DNA of 64,000 nucleotides from Nannocystis pusilla (GTDB lineage Bacteria; Myxococcota_A; Polyangia; Nannocystales; Nannocystaceae): NCBI RefSeq assembly GCF_020073745.1, contig NZ_JAIRAU010000019.1, positions 62,001-126,000 of the forward strand, read 5' to 3'. This document shows, piece after piece, positions 1 to 9,811 of this stretch. A program made the translations under genes and the position numbers. Every line of letters begins with the position of its first letter. Within the stretch, counting starts at the first letter, position 1. Below the pieces are notes generated by a model. That model saw only the letters and a list, made by a program, of their open reading frames with translations, was not told where the DNA came from and did not search any database.

Positions 1-3000
1 GAGCACCGCGACCACCGCGACGATCAGGTCGAGCGACTTCTCGACGCTGATCGCCACCAGCGACTCGGCGCCGACGCCTCGCGCTCGCAGGCGCCGCGCC
101 AGCGATTCGGCGCGCTGTTCGAGCTCGGCGTACGACAGCCGCGCCTCGCCGATCACCACCGCCGTGCGCTCCGGGTCCGCCGCCGCCGCGCGGCTCACCA
201 GCGCGTGCATCAGTTCCTCCGGCGGGCTCGCCGGCGCCGCCGTCGTGTTCCAGCGGACCACCACATCCTCGCGCTCCTCGGCGGCGAGCAGCGGCACCTG
301 CGACACCCGTCGCTGCGGCCGCTCGAGCGCCCCGCGCAGCAGCGCCAGCAGGTGCCCGCCCATCCGCTCGATCGTCGCGCGCTCGAACAGGTCGGCGCTG
401 TACTCGAGCAGCACCGCCAGCTCGCCGCCCTCCTCGCGCACGTACAGCGTCAGGTCGAAGACCGCCCGCGGCACGTCGGCCTCGACGCTCTCGACCTGCA
501 GCCCCGCGAGCCGGAGGTCGCGCGCCCCGGGCGGCTGCGGCGCGAACCCGACCTGCACCACGGGGTTGTGGCTCAGCGTGCGCTCCGGGCGGAGCTCCTG
601 GACGATGCGGTCGAACGGCACCGCGTCGTGGTCGTACGCGTCGAGCGTGACCCGGCGGACCTGCGTCAGCAGCTGGACGAAGCTCGGGTCGCCGGCGAGG
701 TCGACGCGGATCGGCAGCATGTTGACGAAGAAGCCGACCAGCCCCTCGAGCTCGACCTGGTCGCGGCCCGCGCTCGGCAGGCCGACCACGATCGTCGACT
801 CGCCGGTGTAGCGGTGCAGCAGCGCCGCGAACCCGGCCAGCAGCACCAGCGTGGGCGACAGCCCCGCCGGCGCCCCGAGGCGGCGCAAACCCGCGGTGAT
901 CGTCGCGTCGAGCGCCAGCGCGATCGTCCCGCCGCGGAAGCTCTGCGTGTTCGGGCGCGGCCGGTCGGTCGGCAGCGGCAGCAGCCGCGGCGCGTCGGCC
1001 AGCGTCTTGCGCCACCACGCGATCGACGCCTGCAGCCCGTCCTGCAGGCGCGCCCGCTCCCACGCCGCGTAGTCGGCGAACTGCAGCCCCAGCGGCGCCA
1101 GCGCGGCGCTGGTCCCCCGCCGCTCCGCCTCGTACAGCGCCGCCAGCTCGTCGAGCAGGAGCCGCATCGACCAGCCGTCGATCACGATGTGGTGCAGGTC
1201 GAGCAGCAGGAAGTGCTCGTCGTCGGCCAGCTGGATCAGGCACCCGCGGATCAGCGGCCCGCGCGACAGGTCGAACGGCCGCCGCACCTCGCTCGCCAGC
1301 CGGCGCTGGAGCTCGAGCGCCCGCAGCTCCTCCGGCAGGCAGCGCAGGTCGAAGCGGCGCAGCGGCACCGCCCCGTCCCTTGCGATCACCTGCCGCGCCT
1401 GCCCCTCGACCTCGGCGAAGGTCGTGCGCAGCGACTCGTGGCGGCGGGTCAGCGCGTCGAGGCTGCGCTGCAGCGCCGCCGCGTCGAGCGGCCCGCGCAC
1501 GCGGAACCCGTGCGGGCAGTTGTAGGCCGTGCTCTCGGGCGCCAGGCGGTGCATGAAGAACAGCCGCTCCTGCGCCAGCGACAGCGGCAGCGGCCCCTCG
1601 CGCCGCGCCGGCTCGATCGGCGCCCGGGCCGCCACCGGAGCCCGGCGGGCCCGCACCAATCCTGCCAGCGCCGCCACCGTCGGCCCCGCGTACAGCTGCG
1701 CCAGCGGCACCTCGACCGCGAACGTCCGGCGCACCCGCGACAGCACCTGCGTCGCCGTCAGCGAGTGACCGCCGAGGGCGAAGAAGTCGTCGTGCGCCCC
1801 GACCCGCTCGACCTTCAGCACGTCCTGCCAGATCCCCGCGATCGACGCCTCGAGCTCCGAGCGCGGCGGCACCGACGTGCTGCTGGCCGTGTCGTCCTCC
1901 GGCCGCGGCAGCGCGCGCTTGTCGATCTTCCCGTTCGGCGTCAGCGGCATCGCCGGCAGGGCCACGAACGCCGTCGGGATCATCGCCTCGGTCAGCGACC
2001 GGCGCAGGAACACCCGCAGCTCGCTCGCCAGCTCGCCGGCCTCGCCGCCCGTGGCCACGAAGTAGGCCACCAGCCGGCGCTCGCCCGGCGCGTCCTCGCG
2101 GGCGACCACCACCGCCTCTTGCACGCGCGGGTGGCGAGAGATCGCCGACAGCACCTCGCCGAGCTCGACGCGGACGCCGCGGATCTTCACCTGATCGTCG
2201 CGGCGGCCGAGGTACTCGATGGTGCCGTCGGGTCGCTGGCGCGTGATGTCGCCGGTGCGGTACAGCCGGGCCCCTGGTGCGGCCGAGAACGGGTCGGGCA
2301 CGAAGCGCTCGGCCGTCAGGTCGGGGCGGTTCCAGTAGCCGCGCGCCAGGCACTCGCCGCCGATGTACAGCTCGCCCGGCACGCCGACCGGGCACAGGTT
2401 CATGTGCGGGTCGAGCACGAGCACCCGCGTGTTGGCGATCGGCCGCCCGATCGGCGGGTGCGGCACCCACTGCGCGCGCGACTCGGGCAGCGCGTACGCG
2501 GTGACCACGTGGCTCTCCGCCGGCCCGTAGTGATTGTGCAGCGTGCAGCGCGGCAGGCGCTCGAACAGCGCGATCACCGGCGCGGTGAGGTGCATCTGCT
2601 CGCCCGACGTCGTCACCTCCTTGAGGCTGCGCAGCACCTCGGGCCGCTCGGCGTACTCCTCCGCCAGCTGCTGCAGCACCACCACCGGCAGGATGACCTT
2701 CTCGATCGCCTCCGCCGCGATCGTCGCGCCGAGGCGGGCGACGTCGTGGCGGACCGCCTCGTCGATCATGTGGACCACGCCGCCGGTGCGCCACGCCGTG
2801 AACAGCTCGTAGAAGCACAGGTCGAAGCCGAGGGCCGCGAACTGCAGCGTGCGCGCCCCGCCCAGCAATTCGGCTGCGTGCCACTCGATCAGGTTGACCA
2901 GCGCCGCGTGCGGCATGCCGATCCCCTTCGGCCGGCCCGTCGAGCCCGACGTGTAGATCACGTACGCGAGGTCGCCGGGGCGCGTGCGCGGCAGCGCGAC

Positions 3001-4986
3001 CGCCGGCGCCTCCGCCTCGACGTCGACCAGCACCGGCTCGGCCCGGCTCGGCGGCAGCGCGGCCGCCAGGCGGGAGCACGTCACCATCGCCACCGCGCCG
3101 CTGTCTTCGACGATCCACTGCAACCGCTCCGCCGGGTAGGCCGGGTCGAGCGGCACGTAGGTCCCGCCGGCCAGCAAGATCGCCAGCACCCCGACGGCCA
3201 GCTCGAGCGAGCGGTCGAGGAACAGCCCGACCGGCACGTCGGCGTCGACCCCGAGCGCGCGCAGCCGCCAGGCCAGCCGCGTCGCGCGGGCCTGCAGCTC
3301 GCGGTACGTCAGGCTGCCGCTCGCGTCGACCACCGCCGGCGCCTCGGGGGTGCGCGCCGCCTGGGCCGCGAAGAACCCGTGCAGGCAATCGGGCCCCGGG
3401 TACGCCGCGCCGGTGGCGTTCCACGCGTGCACGATCGTCTGCTGCTCGGCCGGCACCAGCAGCGACAGGCCGGCGATCGGCCGCGCCGGCTCGGCGATCG
3501 CCGCGGCCAGCACCATCTCCCAGTGCCCGAGCAGGCGCCGCACCGTGTCGGGCTCGAACAGGTCGCGGTCGTACGCGGCGACCAGCAGCCCCTGGCGCAG
3601 GTCGACCGACAGCTCGAGCTCGTGGGCGACGAACCCGAGGTCGAGGGCGACCGCCGACGGCTCAGCGCACGCGCCGTGGAAGTACACCTGACAACCGGGC
3701 GCGCGGGTCGTCATCGCCGCGACCAGCGACGCCAGGGCCCCGTGCTCCTGCGCCGTCTCGACCGCCCGGCGGGTGCGCTCCAGCAGCCCCTGGAAGCCGA
3801 GCTGCGGCGCGACCGCGACCCGGAGCATCAGGCGATCGGCGACCGGGCCGAGGCCGATCGCCGCCGTCTCGCCGGGCACGCGCGCCTCGACCACCAGCTC
3901 CGGCTGACCGGTGTAGCGGTGCAGCAGGGCGAGCAGCCCCGCCAGCGCCAGCGTCACCACGTCGGCGTCGAGCTGCGCCGACGCGGCCGCCATCGCCGCG
4001 AACAGCCCGGCCTCGACCCGCCGCGTCAACCTCGCGCCCGCGCGCGCGGGCACCGGCGAGCGCGGCCGATCCACCGGCAGCTCGAGCAACGGCGGCGCGG
4101 CGGCGTGCTGCGCCTGCCACCATGCGATGGACCCGCGCGTCCGCGGGCTCTCCAGCGACTCGGCCTGCGCGCGCAAGTGATGCGTATAGCGAGCGGTCAC
4201 CTGTCCGGCCGTTCGACCGGGGCCATCGACCAGCATTTGCCATTCCTTAAGGAGAGAGGCCGCGTCGCTGTCCGCATCGGCGAGCAGCGCGTGTACGACC
4301 ATTACTGCGAGGTGCCGGCCCGGGCGCTGGCGGATCAAGTAGATCCGCCAGGGTGGCTCGTGGTGTGGGTCGAGGGGACCACGGGCGGCATCACCGGCGC
4401 GGCGCAGCACTTCCTCCTCGTCGAGCTCCCCGCCGTCGAGGCGGACCAGCCGCGGCGAGGCACCCGGCGCGATCACCTGGACCAGCCGCGGTTCGCTGCT
4501 GTCCTGCATCTGCTCGCAGAAGGTCGTCCGCAGCAGATCGTGGCGTTCCCCCAGGCGCAACGTCGCCTGCTCGAGCGCGGCCGGGTCGAGGGCCCCGTCG
4601 AGCCACGCCCCGGCGCAGCGGTGGTTCGCAGGGGACGGCCCGAACAGCCCCAGGCGCAGCCATACCAGCGCCTGCTCGCACGAAGCTGCGATTGTGTACC
4701 CTGCAGCGGTCTTGTCCCTCGGCGACGGGCTGAGGTCCGTGTAGTCAACTCCCGTGTATACATCAGAGCGACGAAGGTGCACATTTCCCCCTTTATGCGC
4801 GAACGGCACGTGCTGGAGCGACAACGCGATCGGCAATTCCCCCCGCTCGAGCTCGAATAGGTAGCCTCGAGGGAAATGCCCGCAGTTGTGGAGCCAATAA
4901 TTTTCTATGTCCCGTGTTGTCGCGGGTATGAATAGATATACACCGCGGCGCAACGCCGCGTAATCAGAATTCGTCTGACCGGACAC
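1..4986 (-). CDS. Nonribosomal peptide synthetase, 5' part (C*-A-T-C-A...), truncated by window edge
   Basis: About 1662 residues are visible and the frame is still open at base 1. Domains in order: an unrecognised leader (about 1-75), a condensation domain (80-500), an adenylation domain (520-1030, core YTSGSTGRPKG near 675, NHYGPAES, YRTGD, PNGKIDK), a carrier domain (DDFFALGGHSL, phosphopantetheine Ser1075), a second condensation domain with intact HHIVIDG (second His 1266, Asp1270), then the start of a second adenylation domain. In the first condensation domain the catalytic HHxxxDG reads HALLADA (232-238), so the second His is Ala. Putative specificity positions of the first A domain read D-L-Y-I-T-S-H-V-V; I do not assign a substrate. 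The GTG start at 4986 is the first start codon after an in-frame TGA near 5020; no strong ribosome-binding site is seen, so the start is uncertain. Confidence 0.9.
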   Translation of the reverse strand, partial: MSGQTNSDYAALRRGVYLFIPATTRDIENYWLHNCGHFPRGYLFELERGELPIALSLQHVPFAHKGGNVHLRRSDVYTGVDYTDLSPSPRDKTAAGYTIAASCEQALVWLRLGLFGPSPANHRCAGAWLDGALDPAALEQATLRLGERHDLLRTTFCEQMQDSSEPRLVQVIAPGASPRLVRLDGGELDEEEVLRRAGDAARGPLDPHHEPPWRIYLIRQRPGRHLAVMVVHALLADADSDAASLLKEWQMLVDGPGRTAGQVTARYTHHLRAQAESLESPRTRGSIAWWQAQHAAAPPLLELPVDRPRSPVPARAGARLTRRVEAGLFAAMAAASAQLDADVVTLALAGLLALLHRYTGQPELVVEARVPGETAAIGLGPVADRLMLRVAVAPQLGFQGLLERTRRAVETAQEHGALASLVAAMTTRAPGCQVYFHGACAEPSAVALDLGFVAHELELSVDLRQGLLVAAYDRDLFEPDTVRRLLGHWEMVLAAAIAEPARPIAGLSLLVPAEQQTIVHAWNATGAAYPGPDCLHGFFAAQAARTPEAPAVVDASGSLTYRELQARATRLAWRLRALGVDADVPVGLFLDRSLELAVGVLAILLAGGTYVPLDPAYPAERLQWIVEDSGAVAMVTCSRLAAALPPSRAEPVLVDVEAEAPAVALPRTRPGDLAYVIYTSGSTGRPKGIGMPHAALVNLIEWHAAELLGGARTLQFAALGFDLCFYELFTAWRTGGVVHMIDEAVRHDVARLGATIAAEAIEKVILPVVVLQQLAEEYAERPEVLRSLKEVTTSGEQMHLTAPVIALFERLPRCTLHNHYGPAESHVVTAYALPESRAQWVPHPPIGRPIANTRVLVLDPHMNLCPVGVPGELYIGGECLARGYWNRPDLTAERFVPDPFSAAPGARLYRTGDITRQRPDGTIEYLGRRDDQVKIRGVRVELGEVLSAISRHPRVQEAVVVAREDAPGERRLVAYFVATGGEAGELASELRVFLRRSLTEAMIPTAFVALPAMPLTPNGKIDKRALPRPEDDTASSTSVPPRSELEASIAGIWQDVLKVERVGAHDDFFALGGHSLTATQVLSRVRRTFAVEVPLAQLYAGPTVAALAGLVRARRAPVAARAPIEPARREGPLPLSLAQERLFFMHRLAPESTAYNCPHGFRVRGPLDAAALQRSLDALTRRHESLRTTFAEVEGQARQVIARDGAVPLRRFDLRCLPEELRALELQRRLASEVRRPFDLSRGPLIRGCLIQLADDEHFLLLDLHHIVIDGWSMRLLLDELAALYEAERRGTSAALAPLGLQFADYAAWERARLQDGLQASIAWWRKTLADAPRLLPLPTDRPRPNTQSFRGGTIALALDATITAGLRRLGAPAGLSPTLVLLAGFAALLHRYTGESTIVVGLPSAGRDQVELEGLVGFFVNMLPIRVDLAGDPSFVQLLTQVRRVTLDAYDHDAVPFDRIVQELRPERTLSHNPVVQVGFAPQPPGARDLRLAGLQVESVEADVPRAVFDLTLYVREEGGELAVLLEYSADLFERATIERMGGHLLALLRGALERPQRRVSQVPLLAAEEREDVVVRWNTTAAPASPPEELMHALVSRAAAADPERTAVVIGEARLSYAELEQRAESLARRLRARGVGAESLVAISVEKSLDLIVAVVAVL

Positions 4987-5523
4987 ATGTCCGACGGCGG
5001 CGTCGAGAATGACATCCCCTCAATGATGTATCCCAACGCGACTCGTCGCAGAACAACAATGTTACGCGTCGAGGTCGGGCACCGAGGAGATCTCCCGGAC
5101 AAACAACGATGCCTGACATTCAAGACTCGTGCAGCGAGTGGCAGCACGCGCGTTAGGCACACCCCCGATCCATTGTTCAGCGCGACTCTCACATTCGAGA
5201 AAGGTTCGGCATCGCGCATCCTTGGTCATGCACCGGCCTGTCTCCACAATTCGCGCCCTCCAGCAAAACGCCGCGGCACTCCCGCCGGCCCGCTTCGCAG
5301 GGGCGCACCTCCCTCGCCCCGACCGCGACGGCCAGCGCGATCTCCACGAATGTTCGGCCGGCTGGAGCGACCCGTCCGAGGCCCGCAGGGCATGCGGGGG
5401 CCCCCCGGCAAATCATGTCACCGTGGATCGCCGTGTATACATTCCGGTTCTCACGGCTCGCCGTTCGCAGCCGTCGTCATGTCGACCGTGAAACGACGGA
5501 TCCGCGGCCGCGGGCCCCCGCGC
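4987..5523. other. Intergenic region upstream of the NRPS gene
   Basis: No convincing gene is seen in these 537 bases. The half nearest the NRPS gene is clearly less GC-rich than its surroundings and includes GGACACATGTCC at about 4981-4991, just inside the proposed start. The 11-mer CGTGTATACAT occurs here (5432-5442) and again inside the NRPS 5' end (4753-4763). The region presumably carries the NRPS promoter, but no promoter can be singled out. Confidence 0.4.
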
Positions 5524-7260
5524 TCACTCGCTGCTCGGCGGCAAGACGTGAACGACCCCGACGTTGTGCGCCGGGTCCGACACCACGAGCTCCTGCCCGG
5601 GCGCGTCGAGGTCGACCAGCAGCGCCCGCATCTCGGGCACGCCGGGGAGCTCGCGTCGCACCGTATAGAGGATGTGTTGCCCGTCCTGCATGAATTCAGC
5701 CGACCACACGTCCTCGTCCGACGGCATCGGCGCGTTGACCTGGATCGCCGCGCCGGGGTTCGCCTTGTCGACGAGGAACAGGTCGTTCACCCCGGGGCTC
5801 TGCGAGACGGTGTAGAGGATCCGCGAGCCGTCGCCGCTGAACACGATGCTGCCGGGCAGCACGCTCATGGGCGGCAGGGGGCCGCTGAGCTCGACCGGCG
5901 CGCCGGGCGGGTCGAGCGGCACCATCCATAGCTCGTCGGAGGCGCCGAGCTCGGGGGAGACGGTGTACAGCGCGTACGAAGGATCGGGCCCGACGGCCGC
6001 GCGAGCCACGGAGCCGTTCGCGGCGATCGGCGCGCTCGCCCTGAACGGCTCGCCCGGCGTCGGCCCGCTCGCGTCGGCCGCGAACAACTCCCACGTATTC
6101 GGGTGGTCCTCGGCAGCGGCCAGATACAGCGCGAAGCGCCCGTCGGTCGACCACACGAATTGGCCGCCGGCGACGAACCCGGGCACGGTGTGCAGCGGCA
6201 GCGTCGGACCCGGCTTGGTGCCGGCCAGGGCGATGAACGACAGCTCGCCGTCCTTGCCCCACAGCACCGCCGAATCGTCGGCGCGTGCCACGTGGCGCCC
6301 GCCCACCGGCACGACCGTCTGCGGCGAGCCCGGTGGCTCGCTGGTGATGTCGACCGCCCGCACCCCCGGAAGGTTGGGACCGGGACCGAACGCGAAATAC
6401 AGGGTGGTGCCGTCCTTGCTGAACCACACCTTGTCGAAGACGTCGTCGAGCGGCGCGTCGCCCGAGACCACCACCGCCGACCCCGCGTCGCCGGGCGCCG
6501 TGCCGGCGAGGAACAATTGCAGGACCCCGTCGCCGTCGGGATCGCCGAGGTAGGCGATGCGCGTGTCGTCGGGCGAGAAGTGGTGCGTGAACCCCTGGGT
6601 CGCGCCCGGCTGCAACGGCACGCCCCACTCCTCGGGCGTACAGCTCCCGTCGGGCGCGATGGTACAGAGAAACAGCTGCATGCCTCCTCCCGGCCGGGCG
6701 AGCAGCATCGCCAGCTTGGCCTCGTCGTGCGAGAAGTTCCAGGGCACGAATTCGGGCGGCAGCTCGGGCGGCATGTCGACCTGCACCGGCGCTCCCGGCA
6801 CCGGCCCGGACATGTCGACGAGCCACACCTGCTGCCCCTCGGTCGCGTGCCCGAGCGTGTAGTGCATCCACCGCGCGCCGGTCGAGAACCGCACCGAGTT
6901 GACGACCCCCCAGCCCTCGGTCAGGGGCTCGTGGATCCGCATCGCCGGCCCGGGCGTGTCGCCGGTGCAATCGACGAAGAACAGCTCGTGCTGGCCGCCC
7001 TGCGGCTTCATCGTGGTGTACACCACGCGCGCTCCGCCCTGCACCGGGCCGCCGGTCGTCTCGCTCGTCGTCGCCGTGTCCCCTCCCGTGGTCGGCGCCG
7101 TCCCGGTCGTTGTGGTCGGCTCGATCGTCGTCGTCCCCGGATCGGTCGCGGTCTCGGTCGTCGCCGGCTCGGTCGTCCCCGCGGTGTCGTTTGGATCGCC
7201 CGGGCCGGCAGGACACGCCGTCGCCAATGCCATGATGCTCAATGCGTAGAGATGTCGCAT
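5524..7260 (-). CDS. Lipoprotein with TolB/WD40-like beta-propeller repeats
   Basis: A 578-residue exported protein. It begins MRHLYALSIMALATAC, a short lipoprotein signal with the lipid-modified Cys at 16. A Thr/Glu/Asp/Pro-rich linker of about 60 residues follows, then repeated blades of the type YTLG..VWLVD, FSHDEAKLAML, FSPDDTRIAYLGD, FSKDGTTLYFAF, WSTDGRFALYL and FSGDGSRILYTVS. These are the FS.DG..I.Y motifs of TolB/PD40 propellers. It probably sits on the outer membrane and binds a partner protein or peptide; no catalytic motif is visible. The frame stays open further upstream, but the signal peptide fixes the start at 7260, and TACCGT lies 6 bases before it, which fits a leaderless transcript. 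Confidence 0.88.
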   Translation of the reverse strand: MRHLYALSIMALATACPAGPGDPNDTAGTTEPATTETATDPGTTTIEPTTTTGTAPTTGGDTATTSETTGGPVQGGARVVYTTMKPQGGQHELFFVDCTGDTPGPAMRIHEPLTEGWGVVNSVRFSTGARWMHYTLGHATEGQQVWLVDMSGPVPGAPVQVDMPPELPPEFVPWNFSHDEAKLAMLLARPGGGMQLFLCTIAPDGSCTPEEWGVPLQPGATQGFTHHFSPDDTRIAYLGDPDGDGVLQLFLAGTAPGDAGSAVVVSGDAPLDDVFDKVWFSKDGTTLYFAFGPGPNLPGVRAVDITSEPPGSPQTVVPVGGRHVARADDSAVLWGKDGELSFIALAGTKPGPTLPLHTVPGFVAGGQFVWSTDGRFALYLAAAEDHPNTWELFAADASGPTPGEPFRASAPIAANGSVARAAVGPDPSYALYTVSPELGASDELWMVPLDPPGAPVELSGPLPPMSVLPGSIVFSGDGSRILYTVSQSPGVNDLFLVDKANPGAAIQVNAPMPSDEDVWSAEFMQDGQHILYTVRRELPGVPEMRALLVDLDAPGQELVVSDPAHNVGVVHVLPPSSE

Positions 7261-7575
7261 CTGCGCACGGTAGCCGCCGCCGAGGCTCGTCGCAAGGAAA
7301 TCCGCACGGACCTGCACGCGAATCGTCGACACCACGTGAGGCCCATCGACGGCAGCTCGCTTCATTCCTCGGCAGTCGGGAGCCCACGCGCCCACGACGC
7401 TCGCCGACGCCGCTGCGCTCGCTCGTCCTCCCCACGAACCCGACCCGCCGCGACGAGCCGTCATTCCTGCGACGCCTGCATCATCGTGCTCCTCGCCACA
7501 ATCATGGGACCACGCGAGCGCTCGCAACGCCCCGAACACGGGGCCGGCAACGGCGGCACTGCATGCGCGCCGCGC

Positions 7576-8289
7576 TCAAGCGCCGCGCTCGCCGACGTGA
7601 ACCACGCTGACGACGCTCTGCGCCACCGTCTCGTGCAGCAGCGCCGAGAACATCTCGTAGGCGGCGCGATGGCCGTAGTAGAAGCCGGCCGACCGGCGCT
7701 CGTCGATCTCGAACCCGTGGCGCCACAGCACCGCGCCCGTGCCCGCCTGGCGGATCTCGACGTCGAGCTCGCCCGTGAAATGGAGGAAGCTGAACGGCAC
7801 CCCGACCAGCGCCAGGAACCCCAGCGGGACGATGTTGGTGTGCATGCGCAGGTCGGTGCGGCGGATCGCGCCGTCGATCACGAACATCGCGTCGCCGCCG
7901 GAGCGACAGCGGTCGGGCGACGCCGTGACCTCGATCGGCCAGCTCGGTCGCACCTCGCGGATCGACGCCGCCAGCAGATCGGGCAATGCCGTCTCGAGGT
8001 CGCCCATGCGCACCTGGTGCCGTCCGCCGTGGACGTCGGCGAAGCGATCGACACGGTGCAGCGTGCCCCCCGTGTAGAACAGATTGGGCCCGGGGATCAG
8101 CCCGACCGGCGAAGGGGTCACCAGGCGAGTGTCGCGGTGGTCGGCGAATCGACACACCAGCAGCGAGACGGGCGGACCCGCGGCCTCCGGCAGCGCCGAC
8201 ACGGAGACCGGCGAGTCGAGCAGCGGAGCGAGATGGGTGCTACAGCCCGCCGCCATCAGCGACGCGGCGAGGAGCCGGCGTGGACACAT
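7576..8289 (-). CDS. Lipoprotein of unknown function
   Basis: A 237-residue protein starting MCPRRLLAASLMAAGC, a lipobox with the acylated Cys at 16. The mature part is mixed alpha/beta with one hydrophobic stretch (VPLGFLALVGVPFSFLHF) before GELDVEIRQAG. I do not recognise the family; it resembles small Gram-negative lipoproteins that join envelope complexes. The frame extends further upstream, but that stretch is Arg/Ser-rich and non-coding in character. It lies 315 bases behind the propeller lipoprotein on the same strand, so a shared transcript is possible but not shown. Confidence 0.75.
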   Translation of the reverse strand: MCPRRLLAASLMAAGCSTHLAPLLDSPVSVSALPEAAGPPVSLLVCRFADHRDTRLVTPSPVGLIPGPNLFYTGGTLHRVDRFADVHGGRHQVRMGDLETALPDLLAASIREVRPSWPIEVTASPDRCRSGGDAMFVIDGAIRRTDLRMHTNIVPLGFLALVGVPFSFLHFTGELDVEIRQAGTGAVLWRHGFEIDERRSAGFYYGHRAAYEMFSALLHETVAQSVVSVVHVGERGA

Positions 8290-8651
8290 GCGGCAGTGAA
8301 ACCCGAGTCTTGGCCGCCTATTCCCGGCCGCCACGCCTCGCGCGATCGAGCGCGCCCGCCCGTCCCCGCCCCACAGGCCCGCGGCCCCTGCACGGGCGAG
8401 CGACCTCTTTACACTCGAGGTGCACGTCACTCGCGTTCGCGTCGACCCGCCGCCAGCAATCTTTTCACTTGAGGTGCACGACTGACGACTCGCCGTCGCC
8501 GCGCGCCGGCACCGCGTCGGCGTCGCGCCCGATGACGCAATGTCAGCACCTCGCGCGGCGATTCGCACGCGCGAGCGAGGCCGCGGGCACGCCCCCGCAA
8601 CTCTTGCCGGCACGTGGCGCTGGTCAGGCGCACCCACGATGATACAGTGCA
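8290..8651. promoter_or_regulatory. Divergent intergenic region with a 15-bp direct repeat
   Basis: This 362-base divergent region contains CACTCGAGGTGCACG (8412-8426) and CACTTGAGGTGCACG (8466-8480). The two differ at one base and are 54 bases apart, about five helical turns, each preceded by a short T-run. The spacing and near identity suggest a two-site operator. The gene it controls (the lipoprotein at 8289 or the DUF4388 gene at 8652) cannot be told from sequence. A TACAGT box at 8643-8648 may be the -10 element for the rightward operon. Confidence 0.5.
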
Positions 8652-9440
8652 GTGCATCGATTGATGGTGACCGGGGGAACTGCGGTGATTGAGCCCATCC
8701 GAGCGCTGCGTCCGCGATCTACCGAGCTGCTGCGCGGCGACCTGCGCGACGTCAGCCTCGTCTCGCTGCTGCAATTGGCGCAGGTCGAGGCGGTCAGCGG
8801 CTGGCTGCGCGTCGAGGGCCGCGGCGAGATCGCCTTGCTCAAAGGTCATGTGGGCAGCGTCGTCTGCGGCCGCCTGTCCGGCGTCGAGGCCCTGCGGGAG
8901 CTCGCGTTCCACGACCGCGGCCGCTTCGTGCTGGCCCGCGGCGAGCCGGCCGGCGACCGCTGCGGCGACAACGTCACCTTCGCGCTGATGGACGCCTACC
9001 GCCTGCGCGACGAGTGGAAGCGGCTCGCCGACGCCGTCCTGCGGCGGGTCGACGAGCGCCCGTGGAAGCCCACCGGCGGCCCCTTCGACCCGATCGTGCT
9101 CGAGCTCGACGGCCAGCGCACCCTGTCCGAGCTCGTCGATCCGGACCTCGGGATCGCCACCCTCGTGATCGACGCCGCCCTCGACGCCCTGCGGCTCGGC
9201 GCGATCGAGCGCGTCCCCGCCGCGCAGCGGCGCCCGCCCGCGCTCGCCGCGGTCGACACCGAGGACATCGACGTCATGGTCGAGCGCGGCCGCGAATTGC
9301 TGCGCCGCGGCGACCTCGACGCCGCCGAACAATTGCTGCGCCGCGCGCTGACCCGCCGGCCCGGCGATCGCGTGATTCAACAGAACTTGCGGGCCCTGGC
9401 CCGGCGACGCACCGCGACCGACGCGGAGGACCATCGATGA
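8652..9440 (+). CDS. DUF4388 (PATAN-type) domain protein with TPR-like tail
   Basis: A 262-residue cytoplasmic protein. Residues about 25-110 form a DUF4388 domain (LLRGDLRDVSLVSLLQLAQVE, ..GEIALLKGHVGSVVCG). The middle has a helical segment (LELDGQRTLSELVD), and the end carries a TPR-like helix pair (GRELLRRGDLDAAEQLLRRAL). DUF4388 proteins are common partners of small GTPase and roadblock systems in myxobacteria. The start is uncertain: GTG at 8652, ATG at 8664, or GTG at 8685, which has GGGGGA in front of it. The stop overlaps the next start (ATGA), so this is the first gene of a four-gene coupled operon. Confidence 0.85.
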   Translation: MHRLMVTGGTAVIEPIRALRPRSTELLRGDLRDVSLVSLLQLAQVEAVSGWLRVEGRGEIALLKGHVGSVVCGRLSGVEALRELAFHDRGRFVLARGEPAGDRCGDNVTFALMDAYRLRDEWKRLADAVLRRVDERPWKPTGGPFDPIVLELDGQRTLSELVDPDLGIATLVIDAALDALRLGAIERVPAAQRRPPALAAVDTEDIDVMVERGRELLRRGDLDAAEQLLRRALTRRPGDRVIQQNLRALARRRTATDAEDHR

Positions 9441-9805
9441 GTCGATCCGAACAGATCAGCAAGCTCCTGCGCCAACTCTCCACCACCACCCCCGACATCG
9501 AGGCCGCGGCCGTGGTCGACAACGACGGCCTGATGATCGCCTCGGCCCTGCCGGCCGACGTCGAGGACGACCGCGTCGCCGCCATGAGCGCCGCCTTGCT
9601 CGGCATGAGCGAGCGGATCGTCCGCGAGCTCGCGCGCGGCGAGTTCTCGCTCGTCATGGTCCGCGGCTCGCAGGGCTTCACGATCCTCGCGCGCACCGGC
9701 GCCGACGCCGTGCTCACCGTCCTCGCCACCGAGGCCGCCAAGCTCGGCCTCGTCTTCCTCGACATCTCGCGCGCGGCGAAGGAGATCGGCCGCCTGCTCG
9801 GGTGA
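9437..9805 (+). CDS. Roadblock/LC7 domain protein (MglB-like)
   Basis: A 122-residue single-domain protein: MSRSEQISKLLRQL, then IEAAAVVDNDGLMIASALP, then FTILARTGADAVLTVLA. This is the helix-sheet-helix-sheet pattern of roadblock/LC7 proteins, whose dimers act as activators or scaffolds of Ras-like GTPases such as MglA in polarity and gliding. No GTPase gene is in the window, so its partner is unknown. It overlaps the upstream stop by ATGA and is 6 bases from the next gene, so translation is probably coupled. Confidence 0.9.
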   Translation: MSRSEQISKLLRQLSTTTPDIEAAAVVDNDGLMIASALPADVEDDRVAAMSAALLGMSERIVRELARGEFSLVMVRGSQGFTILARTGADAVLTVLATEAAKLGLVFLDISRAAKEIGRLLG

Positions 9806-9811
9806 GCGTCG

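Noticed and set aside
205..4860. A 1551-codon open frame on the + strand opposite the NRPS gene
   Set aside because: Its product is almost entirely Arg/Gln/His/Pro/Ala without domains, while the minus strand carries textbook C, A and T motifs throughout. It is a high-GC shadow frame.
4753..5442. Two copies of CGTGTATACAT near the NRPS 5' end
   Set aside because: One lies inside coding sequence and one in the upstream region, about 680 bases apart. Two copies of an 11-mer with a palindromic core are too little to call a regulatory site.
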